Notes: generated by a model not told the origin, from the letters alone. A stretch of DNA of 64,000 nucleotides from Chitinophagaceae bacterium (GCA_024707305.1 JANPZZ010000004.1:1-64000), one strand, 5' to 3'; shown: positions 43,501-53,735, counted from the first letter of the stretch. Program-made: numbers and translations.

Positions 43501-44801
43501 TTTTACAATTTATGTTCGTGATGCAAATAATTGCACTACCAGTGTTCCCAACTTACAGGTAGCAGAACCAACCTTGTTGCAGGCATCAGTAGTTTCTGGA
43601 ACCAATGCTACCTGCGAAGGAGGTGATGATGGTAGGATTGAAGTGAATGTGACAGGTGGAACTGCACCGTATCGCTATTCTGCAGACGGAGGGGTTACTT
43701 TCCAAAATGGAAACGTGATCAATGTTTCACCTGGCGACTACACAGTACTTGTACGCGATGCGAATGGATGTGAAACTGCTACAGCATCAGTTACCATTGG
43801 CCTGACGAATACGCTCACAGTTACACCGATGGATGATCCGGCACCGATTTGTGAAGGCTCATCGGCGCAATTGCTGGCGATTACCAATGCAACAGGTTTT
43901 AACTGGTCGCCAGCGCAGGGCATGAGCAATGCGAATGTGTCTAATCCTACAGTGTCGCCAACAACAACAACAAATTATGTTGTAAATCTTTCCTTAGGTC
44001 AGTGTACCGCCACTGATGATGTTACAGTAACCGTAATGCCTGCGCCGATTGCGAATGCGGGTGAAGATGCAACCATCTGTATAGGCCAGGATTACCAGTT
44101 GCAGGGTAGTGGTGGTGTAACTTATTCATGGTCGCCCGCCACGAATCTGAGTGACTCCCATATTTCAAATCCATTGGTAAGTAATCCTCCACAAACAATT
44201 ACCTATCGTTTGCGTGTAGTTGATGCCAACAATTGCTCATCGTTGCAGGCAGATGAAATGGTATTGACGATAACGCCGCCTCTGCAGATTGCCATTACAC
44301 CAGTTGATACGATTGTACATCCGGGTGCACCTGTGCAACTGCAGGCGACGTCGGCCGCTACCAGTTATTTGTGGACACCTTCGCTCTATCTGAACAACCG
44401 TTTTATCGCCAACCCCGTAGTTACTGCACCGGGGGCTGGCGAGGAAATTACATATCGAGTGGATGGTTCAACCGATGCTGGCTGTAGAGGGGAAGGCTTT
44501 GTAACGATAAAAGTTTATGCGGGTCCTGAGTTGTATGTGCCTACCGCGTTTTCACCCAATGGCGATGGCCGCAACGATATCTTCTTCCCATTCCCCGTAG
44601 GGGTTAAAAAAACTCAATTATTTCCGCGTATTTAACCGTTGGGGCGAAATGATATTCAGTACGCAGACGCTAAGTGCAGGCTGGGACGGAACCACCCAGG
44701 GACAAAAACAACCACCTGGCGTGTATGTATGGCAGGTTCAGGCAATTATGGATGGCGATATTCAAGTCACTAAGCAAGGCACGGTAACGTTAGTTCGGTA
44801 A
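40541..44801 (+). CDS. Giant SprB-repeat secreted protein with type B sorting domain (three frameshifts)
   Basis: About 1420 residues after repair, starting MRRTIQGFLLLILICMSG with a signal peptide ending VHAQ. An N-terminal globular domain (YSGVIPIGFPFTFFGTTYNS) is followed by many tandem SprB-type repeats of about 75-85 residues with the pattern CxGxxxGxI, APYxYS and GxYxVxVxDxxGC (for example CFGAADGQIAVSVNGGTAPF). The C-terminus has VPTAFSPNGDGRNDIFFPF and, after the last break, FNRWGEMIFSTQTL, the gliding-type sorting domain of the type IX system. Breaks: missing T at 41134-41139, extra G at 42643-42647, extra A at 44606-44612. Probably a surface adhesin; the target is unknown. Confidence 0.9.
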
Positions 44802-44880
44802 ATGATTTTTGAAATGGAAATTGTTTTTCATCTGCAGCAAAAACAGTAATTCATTTACAAGAACTGGGCGGAGATTCCCT

Positions 44881-44888
44881 TATTTTTG
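44881..44888 (+). promoter_or_regulatory. purA: Candidate -7 element of purA
   Basis: TATTTTTG at 44881-44888 fits TAnnTTTG, 41 bp before the purA ATG, with a weak TTTA at 44854-44857 upstream (23 bp spacing). Confidence 0.4.
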
Positions 44889-44929
44889 CCGCCGCGACAT
44901 AAAAATCGTCACCCAATAATAAACCCGTC

Positions 44930-46194
44930 ATGGTAGATGTATTACTCGGCCTCCAGTGGGGCGATGAAGGAAAAGGAAAAATCGTTGATTATTTCGCCAA
45001 AGATTACGACCTCGTAGCCCGCTTTCAGGGTGGCCCAAATGCAGGACATACACTCTATATTGGTGACAAAAAAGTAGTACTGCACCAGATTCCTTCCGGT
45101 GTATTTCATGCCAATAAACTGAACCTGATCGGAAATGGGGTAGTATTGGATCCCGTTACGCTGAAAAAAGAATGTGAAACCGTGGCTTCCTTTGGCGTTG
45201 ATTTGAAAAAAAATCTTTTCATCTCTGAGCGCACACATTTAATTCTTCCTACACACCGTGCGCTGGATAAAGCATCTGAAGTTTCAAAAGGAAATCAAAA
45301 GATTGGTAGTACGCTGAAAGGTATCGGCCCTACATATATGGATAAAACCGGAAGAAATGGATTGCGTGTAGGCGACTTGCTGGATAAAAATTTTACAACT
45401 TCATACATCAAATTGCGCCTGAAACACCAGCGTCTGCTGGATAATCATGCTTTTGATGAAGATATTTCTGCATGGGAAGAAGAATTCTTCGAAGCAGTAG
45501 AATTCCTGAAAGAACTGAACATCGTAAACGGAGAATATTTTATCAACCATCATATCAGTCAGGGCAAGAGAGTACTGGCTGAAGGTGCACAGGGAAGTAT
45601 GTTAGACATTGATTTCGGTACATTCCCCTTTGTAACCTCTTCCAATACGATTTCTGCGGGTGTATGTAGTGGACTGGGTGTGGCGCCGCAAAAAATTAAG
45701 GACGTTATTGGCGTAACAAAAGCCTATTGTACGCGAGTGGGTAGCGGACCGTTCCCCACAGAACTGGAAGATGAAACTGGCGAGCAGCTCCGTAAAATTG
45801 GGAGTGAATTTGGAGCTACTACAGGACGTCCACGCCGTTGCGGCTGGATTGATCTGGTAGCACTTCGCTTCGCCTGCATGGTAAATGGTGTGACTAAAAT
45901 TGTGATGACAAAGGCGGATGTGCTGGACGCATTCCAGGAATTGTCTGTATGTACTTCGTACAACCTGAACGGAAAGGAAACGACTGAAATTCCCTTCAGG
46001 ATGGATAAAGGAACCATTGAAGCGGTATATAAGAAATTTGCAGGTTGGGACAAACCCAGCAGCGAAGCGAGACGACAGCTGAACTACCGGAAACAATGAA
46101 AGATTACGTTCAGTTTATTAATGAATATCTGGGAGTTAAAGTACATTACATCAGTAATGGACCCGGTCGTGATCAGATCATTTCCGTAGAATAA
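44930..46194 (+). CDS. purA: Adenylosuccinate synthetase (one frameshift near the end)
   Basis: About 421 residues after repair. The GTP/IMP site LLGLQWGDEGKGKIVDYF and the catalytic His in GGPNAGHTLYI are intact, as are LAEGAQGSMLDIDFGTFPFVTSS and TTGRPRRCGWIDLVALR. A missing G near 46089-46090 ends the raw frame at QLNYRKQ; restoring it continues ETMKDYVQFINEYLGVKVHYI and SNGPGRDQIISVE, the normal PurA C-terminus. It makes adenylosuccinate from IMP, the first committed step to AMP. Confidence 0.95.
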
Positions 46195-46274
46195 CGAGTG
46201 TTAAAAAAATACCGGAAAAAATTTGGTCAATTAAAAACTTCGCCGAAATTTTACACCCATAACCCTATCTGACC

Positions 46275-46728
46275 ATGGCATCTAAATCCGATAAGGACAA
46301 AAAAATCACAGGGGACGCAAGCAAACCCTCCGCATCAGCCGCATCTAAGAAAGCATCTTCAAAACCTAAGAAAACGGAAGAGGTAGAAGGTGATGATGAC
46401 GAGTTAGATGAGGAGCTGGATGAAATGCCCGCTGCGAAAAAAGGCGCAAAAGCTACTACATCTAAAAAGTCAAAAAGTGATGACGACGATGATGATGATG
46501 ACGACGCAGGTGAAGACGACGTTGACGATTGGGATAAAGTAGAAGAAGAGGAAGAATGGGATCCAGACTTTGATGAATTCGACATTCCGAAATCAAAAGG
46601 CAAAAAAGACTGCAACTGGTGGTAAAAAAGCGGCAGCAGATGATGACGATGATTTCAAAATCGATGACGAATTCAAAGATATGTTTGGCGATAGTGATGA
46701 TTTTGAAGAAGAAGATGACGATTATTAA
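46275..46728 (+). CDS. Lys/Ala-rich then highly acidic low-complexity protein (one frameshift)
   Basis: About 150 residues after repair. The N-terminal third is rich in Lys, Ser and Ala (KKASSKPKKTEE); the rest is dominated by Asp and Glu, including a run of nine Asp (SKSDDDDDDDDDAGEDDVDD) and DWDKVEEEEEWDPDFDEFDI. An extra A at 46602-46607 hides the true C-terminus, which reads TATGGKKAAADDDDDFKIDD and ends MFGDSDDFEEEDDDY. I do not recognise the family; such proteins are common in Bacteroidota as uncharacterised genes. The charge split suggests a disordered protein that could bind nucleic acid or basic partners; this is speculation. Confidence 0.75.
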
Positions 46729-46815
46729 TCGTTGATCCTGATTTTTTAAATTAAAGTTGAACAAACTATTTACAATCTCCATCCAGGATAGCTTCGGTTT
46801 CCGAAGTCTGAAAGC

Positions 46816-46858
46816 AAAAGTGTTGAACTGGGTACGCCCTTTCAACACTTTTTGTTTT
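46816..46858 (+). promoter_or_regulatory. Terminator-like hairpin overlapping the pabB start
   Basis: AAAAGTGTTGAA at 46816-46827 pairs perfectly with TTCAACACTTTT at 46841-46852; an inner GGG/CCC pair closes a four-base loop, and TTTTTGTTTTTT follows. It has the form of an intrinsic terminator for the acidic-protein gene, yet it overlaps the predicted start codon (GTG 46820) and first codons of pabB. It could act as a terminator, an attenuator or a block on translation start. The stem core is the same as in the terminator at 49614. Confidence 0.6.
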
Positions 46859-48030
46859 TTGGACAATCACGAATACCAGCTAGCGCCGCACAGCCAGGAA
46901 TGCCTGCTGGGCGCTGGTGTCGTGCGCGATATTAGCGGCGATCAAGCAACATTGCTTTCGGGATTGAACAATACCACCGGATGGTGGATGGGGCATTTGT
47001 CGTACGACCTTCTACCTGCTGAACCTCAGGGGTCATTACATAAACCAGATCCGCACGGGTTTCCCCAGCTTTATTTTTTTCAACCTGAAATACTGATTCG
47101 TTTAAAAGAGGATGAAATCAGTATTGAAGCACCCGACCCTGAAAAGGTTTATCATGCAATTCTGAATACGGCTTTGCCTGCAGCTACAGAAGGGACTGAT
47201 TTAAAAATTCAGAGCAGAATGAGCCGCGAGGAATACCTGGATACAATCCGGAAACTGCAGGCACATATTCTACGTGGCGATTGTTATGAAATTAATTTCT
47301 GCCAGGAATTTTATGCAGCGAATGCACATATCGATCCGGTAGAAGTTTACACTCGGTTAAGTGAAATTTCTCCTAACCCGTTTTCAGGTCTTTACCGTAA
47401 TGGTGACCGCTGGTTGATATGTGCAAGTCCGGAAAGATTTATTAAAAAACAGGGTACGCATATATTATCCCAACCCATAAAAGGCACGGCACGTCGTGTG
47501 CGTGAAGATGCGGAAGTGGATGAAGCGCAGCGCGCGCAATTGCAACAAAGCGAAAAAGACCGCGCAGAAAATGTAATGATTGTAGACCTTGTTCGCAATG
47601 ATCTCGCCCGCATTTGCCAGGAAGGTACTGTGAAAGTGGATGAGTTGTTTGGCGTTTATCCATTCCCACAGGTGCACCAGATGATTTCTACGATCAGCGG
47701 GGAACTATCTCCCAGGTTCAGTTTAGTGATATTTTGGAAGCGCTGTTTCCAATGGGCTCCATGACCGGGGCACCGAAAAAAAGAGTGATGGAGCTGATTG
47801 AAAAATATGAATGGAGCCGTCGCGGAATTTTCTCCGGCGCACTCGGGTATATCAATCCACAAAATGATTTCGATTTTAATGTAGTCATCCGAAGTATTAT
47901 TTATAACTCCACGTCCCGCTATCTGTCATTTCCCACAGGTTCGGGCATTACCTTTTATAGTAATCCCGAACAGGAATGGGAAGAATGCCAACTGAAGGCA
48001 TTAGGCATCATGCAGGCACTAAGTAAATGA
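46820..48030 (+). CDS. pabB: Aminodeoxychorismate synthase component I, PabB-type (one frameshift)
   Basis: About 404 residues after repair, a chorismate-binding enzyme. I place the start at GTG 46820, giving VLNWVRPFNTFCFLDNHEYQ, an N-terminus I associate with PabB proteins of this phylum; TTG 46757 would add 21 unlikely residues. Motifs are HILRGDCYEINFCQEFYA, PEVFI-like ASPERFIK, QPIKGTARR, KDRAENVMIVDLVRNDLARI and MGSMTGAPKKRVMELIE. A missing C at 47711-47713 breaks the frame before QVQFSDILEALFP. It makes aminodeoxychorismate for folate synthesis; TrpE is less likely because of size. No glutaminase partner gene is adjacent. Confidence 0.87.
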
Positions 48031-48224
48031 CAAATGTTGATGACATTTTTTTAGTGCTTTAAATATTGTACTGACAATATTGCTACGTACACATTCAATG
48101 ATTGATCATGATCATTTTTTAATCAGGTATAAATACTTTACCGGCTGATAGTCTATCGGTTATATGCCATTTTTTTCTTTGGCACAGCATTTGACCTGCC
48201 TCTCTTGAATCAAAATCATTTCAT

Positions 48225-48896
48225 ATGAGACATGCGAAACTGCTAACATTCAGCATCGTATTATTTTCCCTTACATTAGGTAGCTGCAAGAATATGAACC
48301 GTTCACAGAAGGGCGCGGCAATTGGAGCAGCAGGAGGTGGTGCAGTAGGCGCCGTAATTGGTAAAGCTACGGGTAACACAGCACTGGGTGCCATTATTGG
48401 TGCAACAGTGGGGGTGTAACAGGTGCTGTAATTGGCAAACAAATGGACAAACAGGCCGAAGAAATAAAAAATGAAGTTCCCGGCGCAAAAGTTGAAAAGG
48501 GTTGGAGAGGGAATTGTTGTCGAATTCAGCAACAAGATTTTGTTTGGTTTCGATCAGGCAGAACTCAGCAGCTCTGCAAAAGCAAGCCTCGATGAACTCG
48601 TAACCATCCTTGATAAATATCCGAACACGGATATCGAAATTCAGGGTCACACGGATGATACCGGAACGGATACTTATAACCAGGGATTGTCGGAACGTAG
48701 AGCTGATGCCGTATTTAAGTATCTGCGTAACAAAGGCATCAAAAAGTCACGTCTTACTACGAAAGGATTTGGAGAATCAGCTCCCAAATATGCCAATACA
48801 TCAGAAGATGGCCGCGCGAGCAACCGCCGCGTTGAATTCCTGATTACAGCCAACGAAAAAATGGTAAAAGAAGCAGAAAAAGAAGCAGGCCAGTAA
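48225..48896 (+). CDS. OmpA-family peptidoglycan-associated lipoprotein (two compensating frameshifts)
   Basis: About 223 residues. The lipoprotein signal ends at LTLGSCKNMN, followed by a Gly-rich glycine-zipper segment (GAAIGAAGGGAVGAVIGKAT, then GVTGAVIGKQMDKQ). The C-terminal OmpA domain has ILFGFDQAELSSSAKASLDE and the peptidoglycan-binding IEIQGHTDDTGTDTYNQGLS and RASNRRVEF. A missing G at 48410-48414 and an extra A at 48495-48498 cancel out. It probably anchors the outer membrane to peptidoglycan. A beta-barrel gene follows after 73 bp. Confidence 0.9.
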
Positions 48897-48969
48897 CCTG
48901 TGCTATCTTCTATTTCAAAGTAGAACTGACACGACGAGCTAAATCTATTCATCAACAAACTAATTACGT

Positions 48970-49599
48970 ATGAAAACGATCAAACTTTCTCTTGCTCTTG
49001 CAATCAGCTTACTTTTTGCAAATGCTATGAATGCACAAACAACTTTTGGCGTACGTGCAGGGGTGAATTTCCAAAACCTGAATGGTAAATATCCGGATGG
49101 AGATAAAAGAATGGGGAAATTGCGTACCGGATTTAACGCTGGTGTAAATGCCGAAATACCCGTGGGCGATGGATTCTATTTGCAACCAGGTCTTTTGTAC
49201 AGCTTAAAAGGCGCGAAGGCAAAGGGTGTTGAATTACCATTCGACGTTAGCCTTTCCTATCTTGAAGTACCTATCAACTTTATTTACAAACCAGATCTTG
49301 GCCAGGGACGCATGTTGCTGGGTTTTGGTCCTTATGTAGCCTATGCTGTAGGTGGCAAATACGAAATTGGTAATACCGATACTGATATCGAATTTGGAAG
49401 TGAACCAGGTGAATTGAAAAGATTTGACGCAGGTGCAAATTTCCTCGCAGGATATGAATTCGCTAACAACTTCTCTTTTCAGTTGAACGCACAACTCGGT
49501 CTCGGAAATATGGTGAACCGCGCTTCAGGTGATAACGATTCGAAATTGAATAACACCGGTTTTGGGGTATCATTTGGATATCGTTTCGGCGGTAGATAA
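48970..49599 (+). CDS. PorT-like outer-membrane beta-barrel protein
   Basis: An intact 209-residue protein with a signal peptide (MKTIKLSLALAISLLFANAMNAQ) followed by TTFGVRAGVNFQNLNG, FYLQPGLLYSLKGAK, YLEVPINFIYKPDLGQGRML and the closing strand GFGVSFGYRFGGR. This is the standard Bacteroidota outer-membrane beta-barrel family (PF13568-like). The specific role is unknown. It is followed by a strong terminator. Confidence 0.9.
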   Translation: MKTIKLSLALAISLLFANAMNAQTTFGVRAGVNFQNLNGKYPDGDKRMGKLRTGFNAGVNAEIPVGDGFYLQPGLLYSLKGAKAKGVELPFDVSLSYLEVPINFIYKPDLGQGRMLLGFGPYVAYAVGGKYEIGNTDTDIEFGSEPGELKRFDAGANFLAGYEFANNFSFQLNAQLGLGNMVNRASGDNDSKLNNTGFGVSFGYRFGGR

Positions 49600-49613
49600 A
49601 AATTGTAGTTAAA

Positions 49614-49652
49614 CAGAAAGTGTTGAATGATCTATTCAACACTTTCTGTTTA
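49614..49652 (+). terminator. Intrinsic terminator after the beta-barrel gene
   Basis: CAGAAAGTGTTGAA at 49614-49627 pairs perfectly with TTCAACACTTTCTG at 49635-49648 (14 bp, loop TGATCTA), followed by TTTATT. It shares the stem core AAAGTGTTGAA with the hairpin at 46816. Confidence 0.8.
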
Positions 49653-49687
49653 TTGATATCAAGGCGTAGTCATAAAATCAACTCAAT

Positions 49688-50176
49688 ATGTATAAAATAA
49701 CAAGCCTTCTGCTGGGCATCGTTTTTCTTGCGTCCTGCAGCAGCTCGAAAAATGCAGGCTCATCGGTTCCTGATCGCAATGATGTAAAAGGAAACTGGCA
49801 GGTAACTGATATTAGTTTCAGTGGGGTAGGCGCCACGGATAAATTATCATTTCAATTGCTGGATGAAGGTTCAGAAGCCTGCCTGCGTGGCAGTACCTGG
49901 AATCTGCCCAATAACGGCAAAGGCAGTTATATCATCAATGGCACAGGTACGGGATGTGTGCAGGGTGAAAGATCTATTGTTTGGTCGTACCGCAAAGAGG
50001 GCGACAATGCTTATTTCCAGTATAAACGCATGGAAGGTGGGGTAAAGCCCAACGACATTGCCGATGGGTATCGCTTCCGCATTGCATCAGCAACAGAAAA
50101 CAGCCTGGTGCTGGAATCTAAAATTACCTACGAAGGAAACCCGATCGTGATTATTTATACTTTGCAAAAAGTATAG
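49688..50176 (+). CDS. Lipocalin-like lipoprotein
   Basis: An intact 162-residue lipoprotein: the lipobox is GIVFLASCSSSKNA, then DVKGNWQVTDISFSGVGATD, a lipocalin-like start (GxW), LRGSTWNLPNNGKGSYIING and SLVLESKITYEGNPIVIIYTLQK. Such single-domain lipoproteins often sit beside OmpA lipoproteins in this phylum, as here. Ligand and role are unknown. A repeat array begins at its stop codon. Confidence 0.8.
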   Translation: MYKITSLLLGIVFLASCSSSKNAGSSVPDRNDVKGNWQVTDISFSGVGATDKLSFQLLDEGSEACLRGSTWNLPNNGKGSYIINGTGTGCVQGERSIVWSYRKEGDNAYFQYKRMEGGVKPNDIADGYRFRIASATENSLVLESKITYEGNPIVIIYTLQKV

Positions 50177-50330
50177 GGAAAATGTGAAAATGTGAAAATG
50201 AGAAAATGGGGAAATGAGGAAATGTGGAAATGAGAAAATGAGAAAATGAGGAAATGAGGAAATGGGGGAAATGAGGAAATGGGGGAAATGAGGAAATGTG
50301 AAAATGAGGAAATGTGATAATGTGGTAATA
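50175..50330. repeat. Degenerate AAATGWGR octamer array, one orientation
   Basis: About 155 bp of octamers, the cleanest copy of this family: AAATGAGG, AAATGTGG, AAATGAGA and AAATGTGA follow in 8-bp register, with one variant AAATGGGGG step. It lies between the lipocalin-like gene and a bidirectional terminator. Confidence 0.8.
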
Positions 50331-50402
50331 CTCCCTTTGCACCAATAAGGCAGCGGCTGCTATTAACGATTTCTAACAATCGCTAATGCTGCCTGCCGCA
50401 GC

Positions 50403-50432
50403 AAAAAAGCGTCTCGCAGAGACGCTTTTTTT
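50403..50432. terminator. Bidirectional terminator
   Basis: GCGTCTC at 50409-50415 pairs with GAGACGC at 50419-50425, loop GCA, with six A before and seven T after. It serves the convergent lipocalin-like and lytic transglycosylase genes. Confidence 0.85.
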
Positions 50433-51479
50433 AGTGGAGCAACATTGCAAGTGATTCAGAAATGATCTCTGATTTTCGACTTACAAAGATTTCCATCTTA
50501 TCAGCCGGAAGTTTTAAATCAAATTCGCCTTCCAGCGACATAATACGATCAAATGAAGGATTTAAATTCAGGAACTCCTGGATATCCATCTCGAGGTGTT
50601 TGCTGATAACGGAAGAATGAAACCTGCCACTAATAGGCTGTGAGAGCGTGGCGACATCTGAATATTCATCCAGTTCAATGCCTTCAATCGTTGGCGTTGC
50701 AAGTTGTTGATGATACTTTTCCGTTTCCGCTTTGGTAAGAGCGGTTAATCCGCAATAGCCGGCCATAATATATTGCGTGGCTATGTACTTCTTCACATGT
50801 TTCCGTGATTCTGCGGGCAGGAATTTTTCCAGGTCCCAGAAGTTGCGTGATCCGCTACGGGTAATGGCTTTGTTCACATTACCAGGCCCACCGTTATAGG
50901 CGGCGATTACCAGTAGCCAGTCGTTGTAAATTTTATAAAGGTTTTTCAGGTATTTCGCTGCAGCCGTTGTGCTTTTTGCGAGGTCGCGACGTTCGTCAAC
51001 GTATTTGGTAACTTTCAAACCCATGGTGCGGGCTGTTACGGGCATAAATTGCCAGGGACCCACAGCACCCATATGCGAACGTGCGCGTGTTTCCAGTTGC
51101 GATTCTACGATTGCGAGATATTTCAGTTCTGTAGGCAGGTCGTATTTTTCAAGAATCCTTTCGATCAACAGAAACTGGGGTTGCACTTTATTTCCAATCG
51201 ACGCCAGCTTACGGCCCATTACGGTTTCGTATTCCCGTGTAAAACTGATGGCAACGGGATGCATTTCATCCAGGTCGAAGCCCGTGAATTCATTTTTTAC
51301 AGGAATTTCACGCATCCGTGATTTTGGATCAGAACTGCCGGGGGTAACAGCCGCATTGTCACTGCGAAGGATGTCGGTAGTATCAATTATATTCATTTGG
51401 TCTGCACCGGGGGCGCAGCACGCAAATTCAATGAGGTGGAAAGGACCAGCAGCGCCGGAACCAGAAGTTTCATTAACAT
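50431..51479 (-). CDS. MltD-like lytic murein transglycosylase (one frameshift in the signal region)
   Basis: About 350 residues. The true N-terminus is in a different frame from the body: ATG (complement ending 51479) gives MLMKLLVPALLVLSTSLNLR, a signal peptide; a missing base in the G run 51409-51413 then restores the frame at GADQMNIIDTTD. The SLT domain has the catalytic Glu in LKYLAIVESQLETRARSHMG, followed by VGPWQFMP and LLVIAAYNGGPGNVNKAI. The C-terminal part (DIQEFLNLNPSFDRIM) resembles a degenerate LysM. It cleaves peptidoglycan glycan strands in the periplasm. It lies downstream of gatA on the same strand. Confidence 0.9.
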
Positions 51480-51555
51480 TTTCAGCAAAGTTTTTAGCGT
51501 TCAAACCGCTTTATGCGGTAGCCGTTCCGGTCTCTGCTTAGGATATAATTTTCGA

Positions 51556-52990
51556 CTATCGATTCAAGAGCTCATCTGAAAGGCGCAGCAAAGATAACTC
51601 ATCTGACCGGTTTGACAGCACCTGCACGCCAAAAGCCATGCCAGTACTGTGACGGAAGAGCGGGAGGGAAATAGCAGGAACGCCCACTAAATTAGCCATA
51701 ACCGTATAAATATCAGCCAGATACATTGAAATTGGGTCGGCACTGATCTCACCCATTTTATAAGCCGGAGCAGGCGTTGTAGGCATGAAAATGTAGTCAA
51801 ACTCGTTGAAAATCAACTGCGTTTGATTATATAACAATTTTCTAACTTTTTGCGCACGGGTAAAGTAGGCATCAAAGTAGCCGGCGCTCAAAACGAAGGT
51901 GCCGAGCATGATCCGGCGTTTTACCTCCCAGCCAAAACCTTCGGATCGGGTTTGTTTGTACAGGTCGTGAATGTCGGCATCGCTGCCGATATTGGCACGG
52001 TAGCCGAATTTCACGCCGTCGTAGCGGGAGAGATTGCTGGATGCCTCAGCCGTGGTGAGCACATAATAAGCCGGTACAATATGATCCAGCAGTTCAAAAT
52101 TCACCGGTTCAACGACGTGCCCTTCCGCTTTCATTTTTTGCAGCAGGTCTTTTATCGCCTGAGCGATTTCCGGGTCTAGGCCTGGATGATCCAGCGCCTG
52201 CGGGAAATAAGCGATCCTGTGTTTCCTGTCGGACTTTTTTTCAGTTCGCTACTGTAAGCGGGTACGGTGCTCTGCATGGCAGTACTATCGTAGCCATCTG
52301 CGCCAGCCATTGTTTCAAGTAGGATTGCAATATCAGCGACTGAAGTACCAAAGATCCCGATCTGGTCGAAGGAAGACGCATAGGCGATGAGGCCATAGCG
52401 CGAGATGCGACCATAACCCGGCTTAAACCCGATAATGCCGCAGAGATCAGCGGGCTGACGCACTGAACCGCCGGTATCGCTACCGAGCGATGCCATACAC
52501 AATCCCGCCTGAACGGCCACAGCCGATCCGCCTGATGAACCCCGGGAATGCGTGTTTCATCGTCGGCATTTAAAACTTTTCCGTAGTAGGAATTTTCGTT
52601 GGTGCTGCCCATTGCAAATTCATCGCAGTTGAGCGAACCAATGATGATGACGCCTGCATCCAACAGGCGCTTTACCGCGGTGGCAGTATAAACAGAGCGA
52701 AAGCCCTGCAGGATTTTGGAAGCGGCAGTTAAGGTATGACCTTCATAGGCGATTACATCCTTGATGCCAATCACCACGCCATGCAGGGGTAATAAAGTAG
52801 AGGAATTGTAGCGTAAGGCATCCAGCTCGCGGGCCCGTTGCAGGGCCTCTTCTTCATAAACTTCCACATACGCATTCAGGTGTGCTTTTGCACGGATTTG
52901 TTGCAGATAGTACTCAACGGCCTGCAAACAGGTAGCCTTTCCATTCAAAAGCTCTGAATGAAATGTATCAATGGAAGAAAACGAAAACAA
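51556..52990 (-). CDS. gatA: Glutamyl-tRNA(Gln) amidotransferase subunit A (two frameshifts)
   Basis: About 478 residues after repair. The amidase catalytic Lys is in [10 protein letters not shown]; the Ser-cisSer region [20 protein letters not shown] and [20 protein letters not shown] are intact once a missing C/G is restored at 52540-52543. A second missing base, in the T run 52235-52241, joins SSELKK to [20 protein letters not shown]. The C-terminal part has [18 protein letters not shown] and [12 protein letters not shown]. With GatB and GatC, which are not in the window, it converts Glu-tRNA(Gln) to Gln-tRNA(Gln), usually essential. It follows tatA. Confidence 0.94.
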
Positions 52991-53044
52991 TGAGGTTATA
53001 CTTTTTTCTTGAAGAGGAGCGAAGCTTACGCTTTTAACCAGCTA

Positions 53045-53245
53045 TCAGGGGTTCTTGATTTCTGAAGCGCTTTCTTCAATCTCCTTTTTCACATTGCTCT
53101 TCGCGTCATTGAATTCACGTACACCCTTGCCCAGTCCGCGCATCAGTTCAGGAATCTTACGGCCTCCGAATAACAGCAGCACTATAACCAGGATGATAAT
53201 GATTTCGTTGGTTCCCAGCACACCGAGAAGATTTGTTTGTATCAT
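53045..53245 (-). CDS. tatA: Twin-arginine translocase protein TatA/TatB type
   Basis: A 66-residue protein with one N-terminal membrane helix ([20 protein letters not shown]), the conserved hinge [20 protein letters not shown] and an amphipathic, then charged helix. This is the standard TatA size and shape; it forms the pore for folded proteins. It sits upstream of gatA, 55 bp apart, and downstream of the rplS terminator. Confidence 0.93.
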   Translation of the reverse strand: MIQTNLLGVLGTNEIIIILVIVLLLFGGRKIPELMRGLGKGVREFNDAKSNVKKEIEESASEIKNP

Positions 53246-53315
53246 GTTCGTTGAAAATTAGACAGTAAAGATAGCAAAATTAGGATTCAGAGCTCGTAAA
53301 TCGAAGTCTTAGTAT

Positions 53316-53346
53316 AAAAAAGCCTTCGGAAAATCCGAAGGCTTTA
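53316..53346. terminator. Intrinsic terminator after rplS
   Basis: AGCCTTCGGA at 53321-53330 pairs with TCCGAAGGCT at 53334-53343, loop AAA, with six A before and TTTAT after. It lies 21 bp past the rplS stop on the minus strand and separates rplS from tatA. Confidence 0.8.
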
Positions 53347-53366
53347 TATAGAAAAAATATTCATTC

Positions 53367-53735
53367 TTATTTTGAAGCGTCTGCAACAACCATACGCTTT
53401 TCGCGGATACGTGCGCTCTTACCGCTACGCTGACGCTGATAGAACAGTTTCGCACGGCGAACCTGGCCTTTTTTGTTCAATACGACAGAGTCGATATTGG
53501 GAGATGCATAAGGGAATACCCTTTCAACACCTACACCGTCAGAAATCTTACGTACAGTGAAGCTTGCAGTAAAGCCAGTTCCCTGTTTTTTGATTACATC
53601 ACCTTTGAAAGACTGGATACGCTCCTTGTTGCCTTCAATGATTTTATAGTTAACGGTGATATTGTCACCGGGACCAAAAGCAGGGAATTCTTTCTTCTTG
53701 CTCAACTGCTCATGTACATAAGCTATAGCGTTCAT
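53367..53735 (-). CDS. rplS: Ribosomal protein L19
   Basis: About 122 residues from the ATG ending at 53735 (MNAIAYVHEQLSKKKEFPAF); an in-frame upstream ATG at 53759 falls at the promoter and is unlikely. L19 features are FGPGDNITVNYKIIEGNKER, VIKKQGTGFTASFTVRKISD and GVGVERVFPYASPNIDSV. It lies at the 30S-50S interface of the ribosome. The gene is flanked by its own promoter and terminator, so it appears monocistronic. Confidence 0.96.
   Translation of the reverse strand: MNAIAYVHEQLSKKKEFPAFGPGDNITVNYKIIEGNKERIQSFKGDVIKKQGTGFTASFTVRKISDGVGVERVFPYASPNIDSVVLNKKGQVRRAKLFYQRQRSGKSARIREKRMVVADASK

Noticed and set aside
46265-46615. A Ser-rich frame antisense to the acidic protein
   Set aside because: It is the complement of GAT/GAA codons of the Asp/Glu-rich gene, which always yields Ser and Phe runs.
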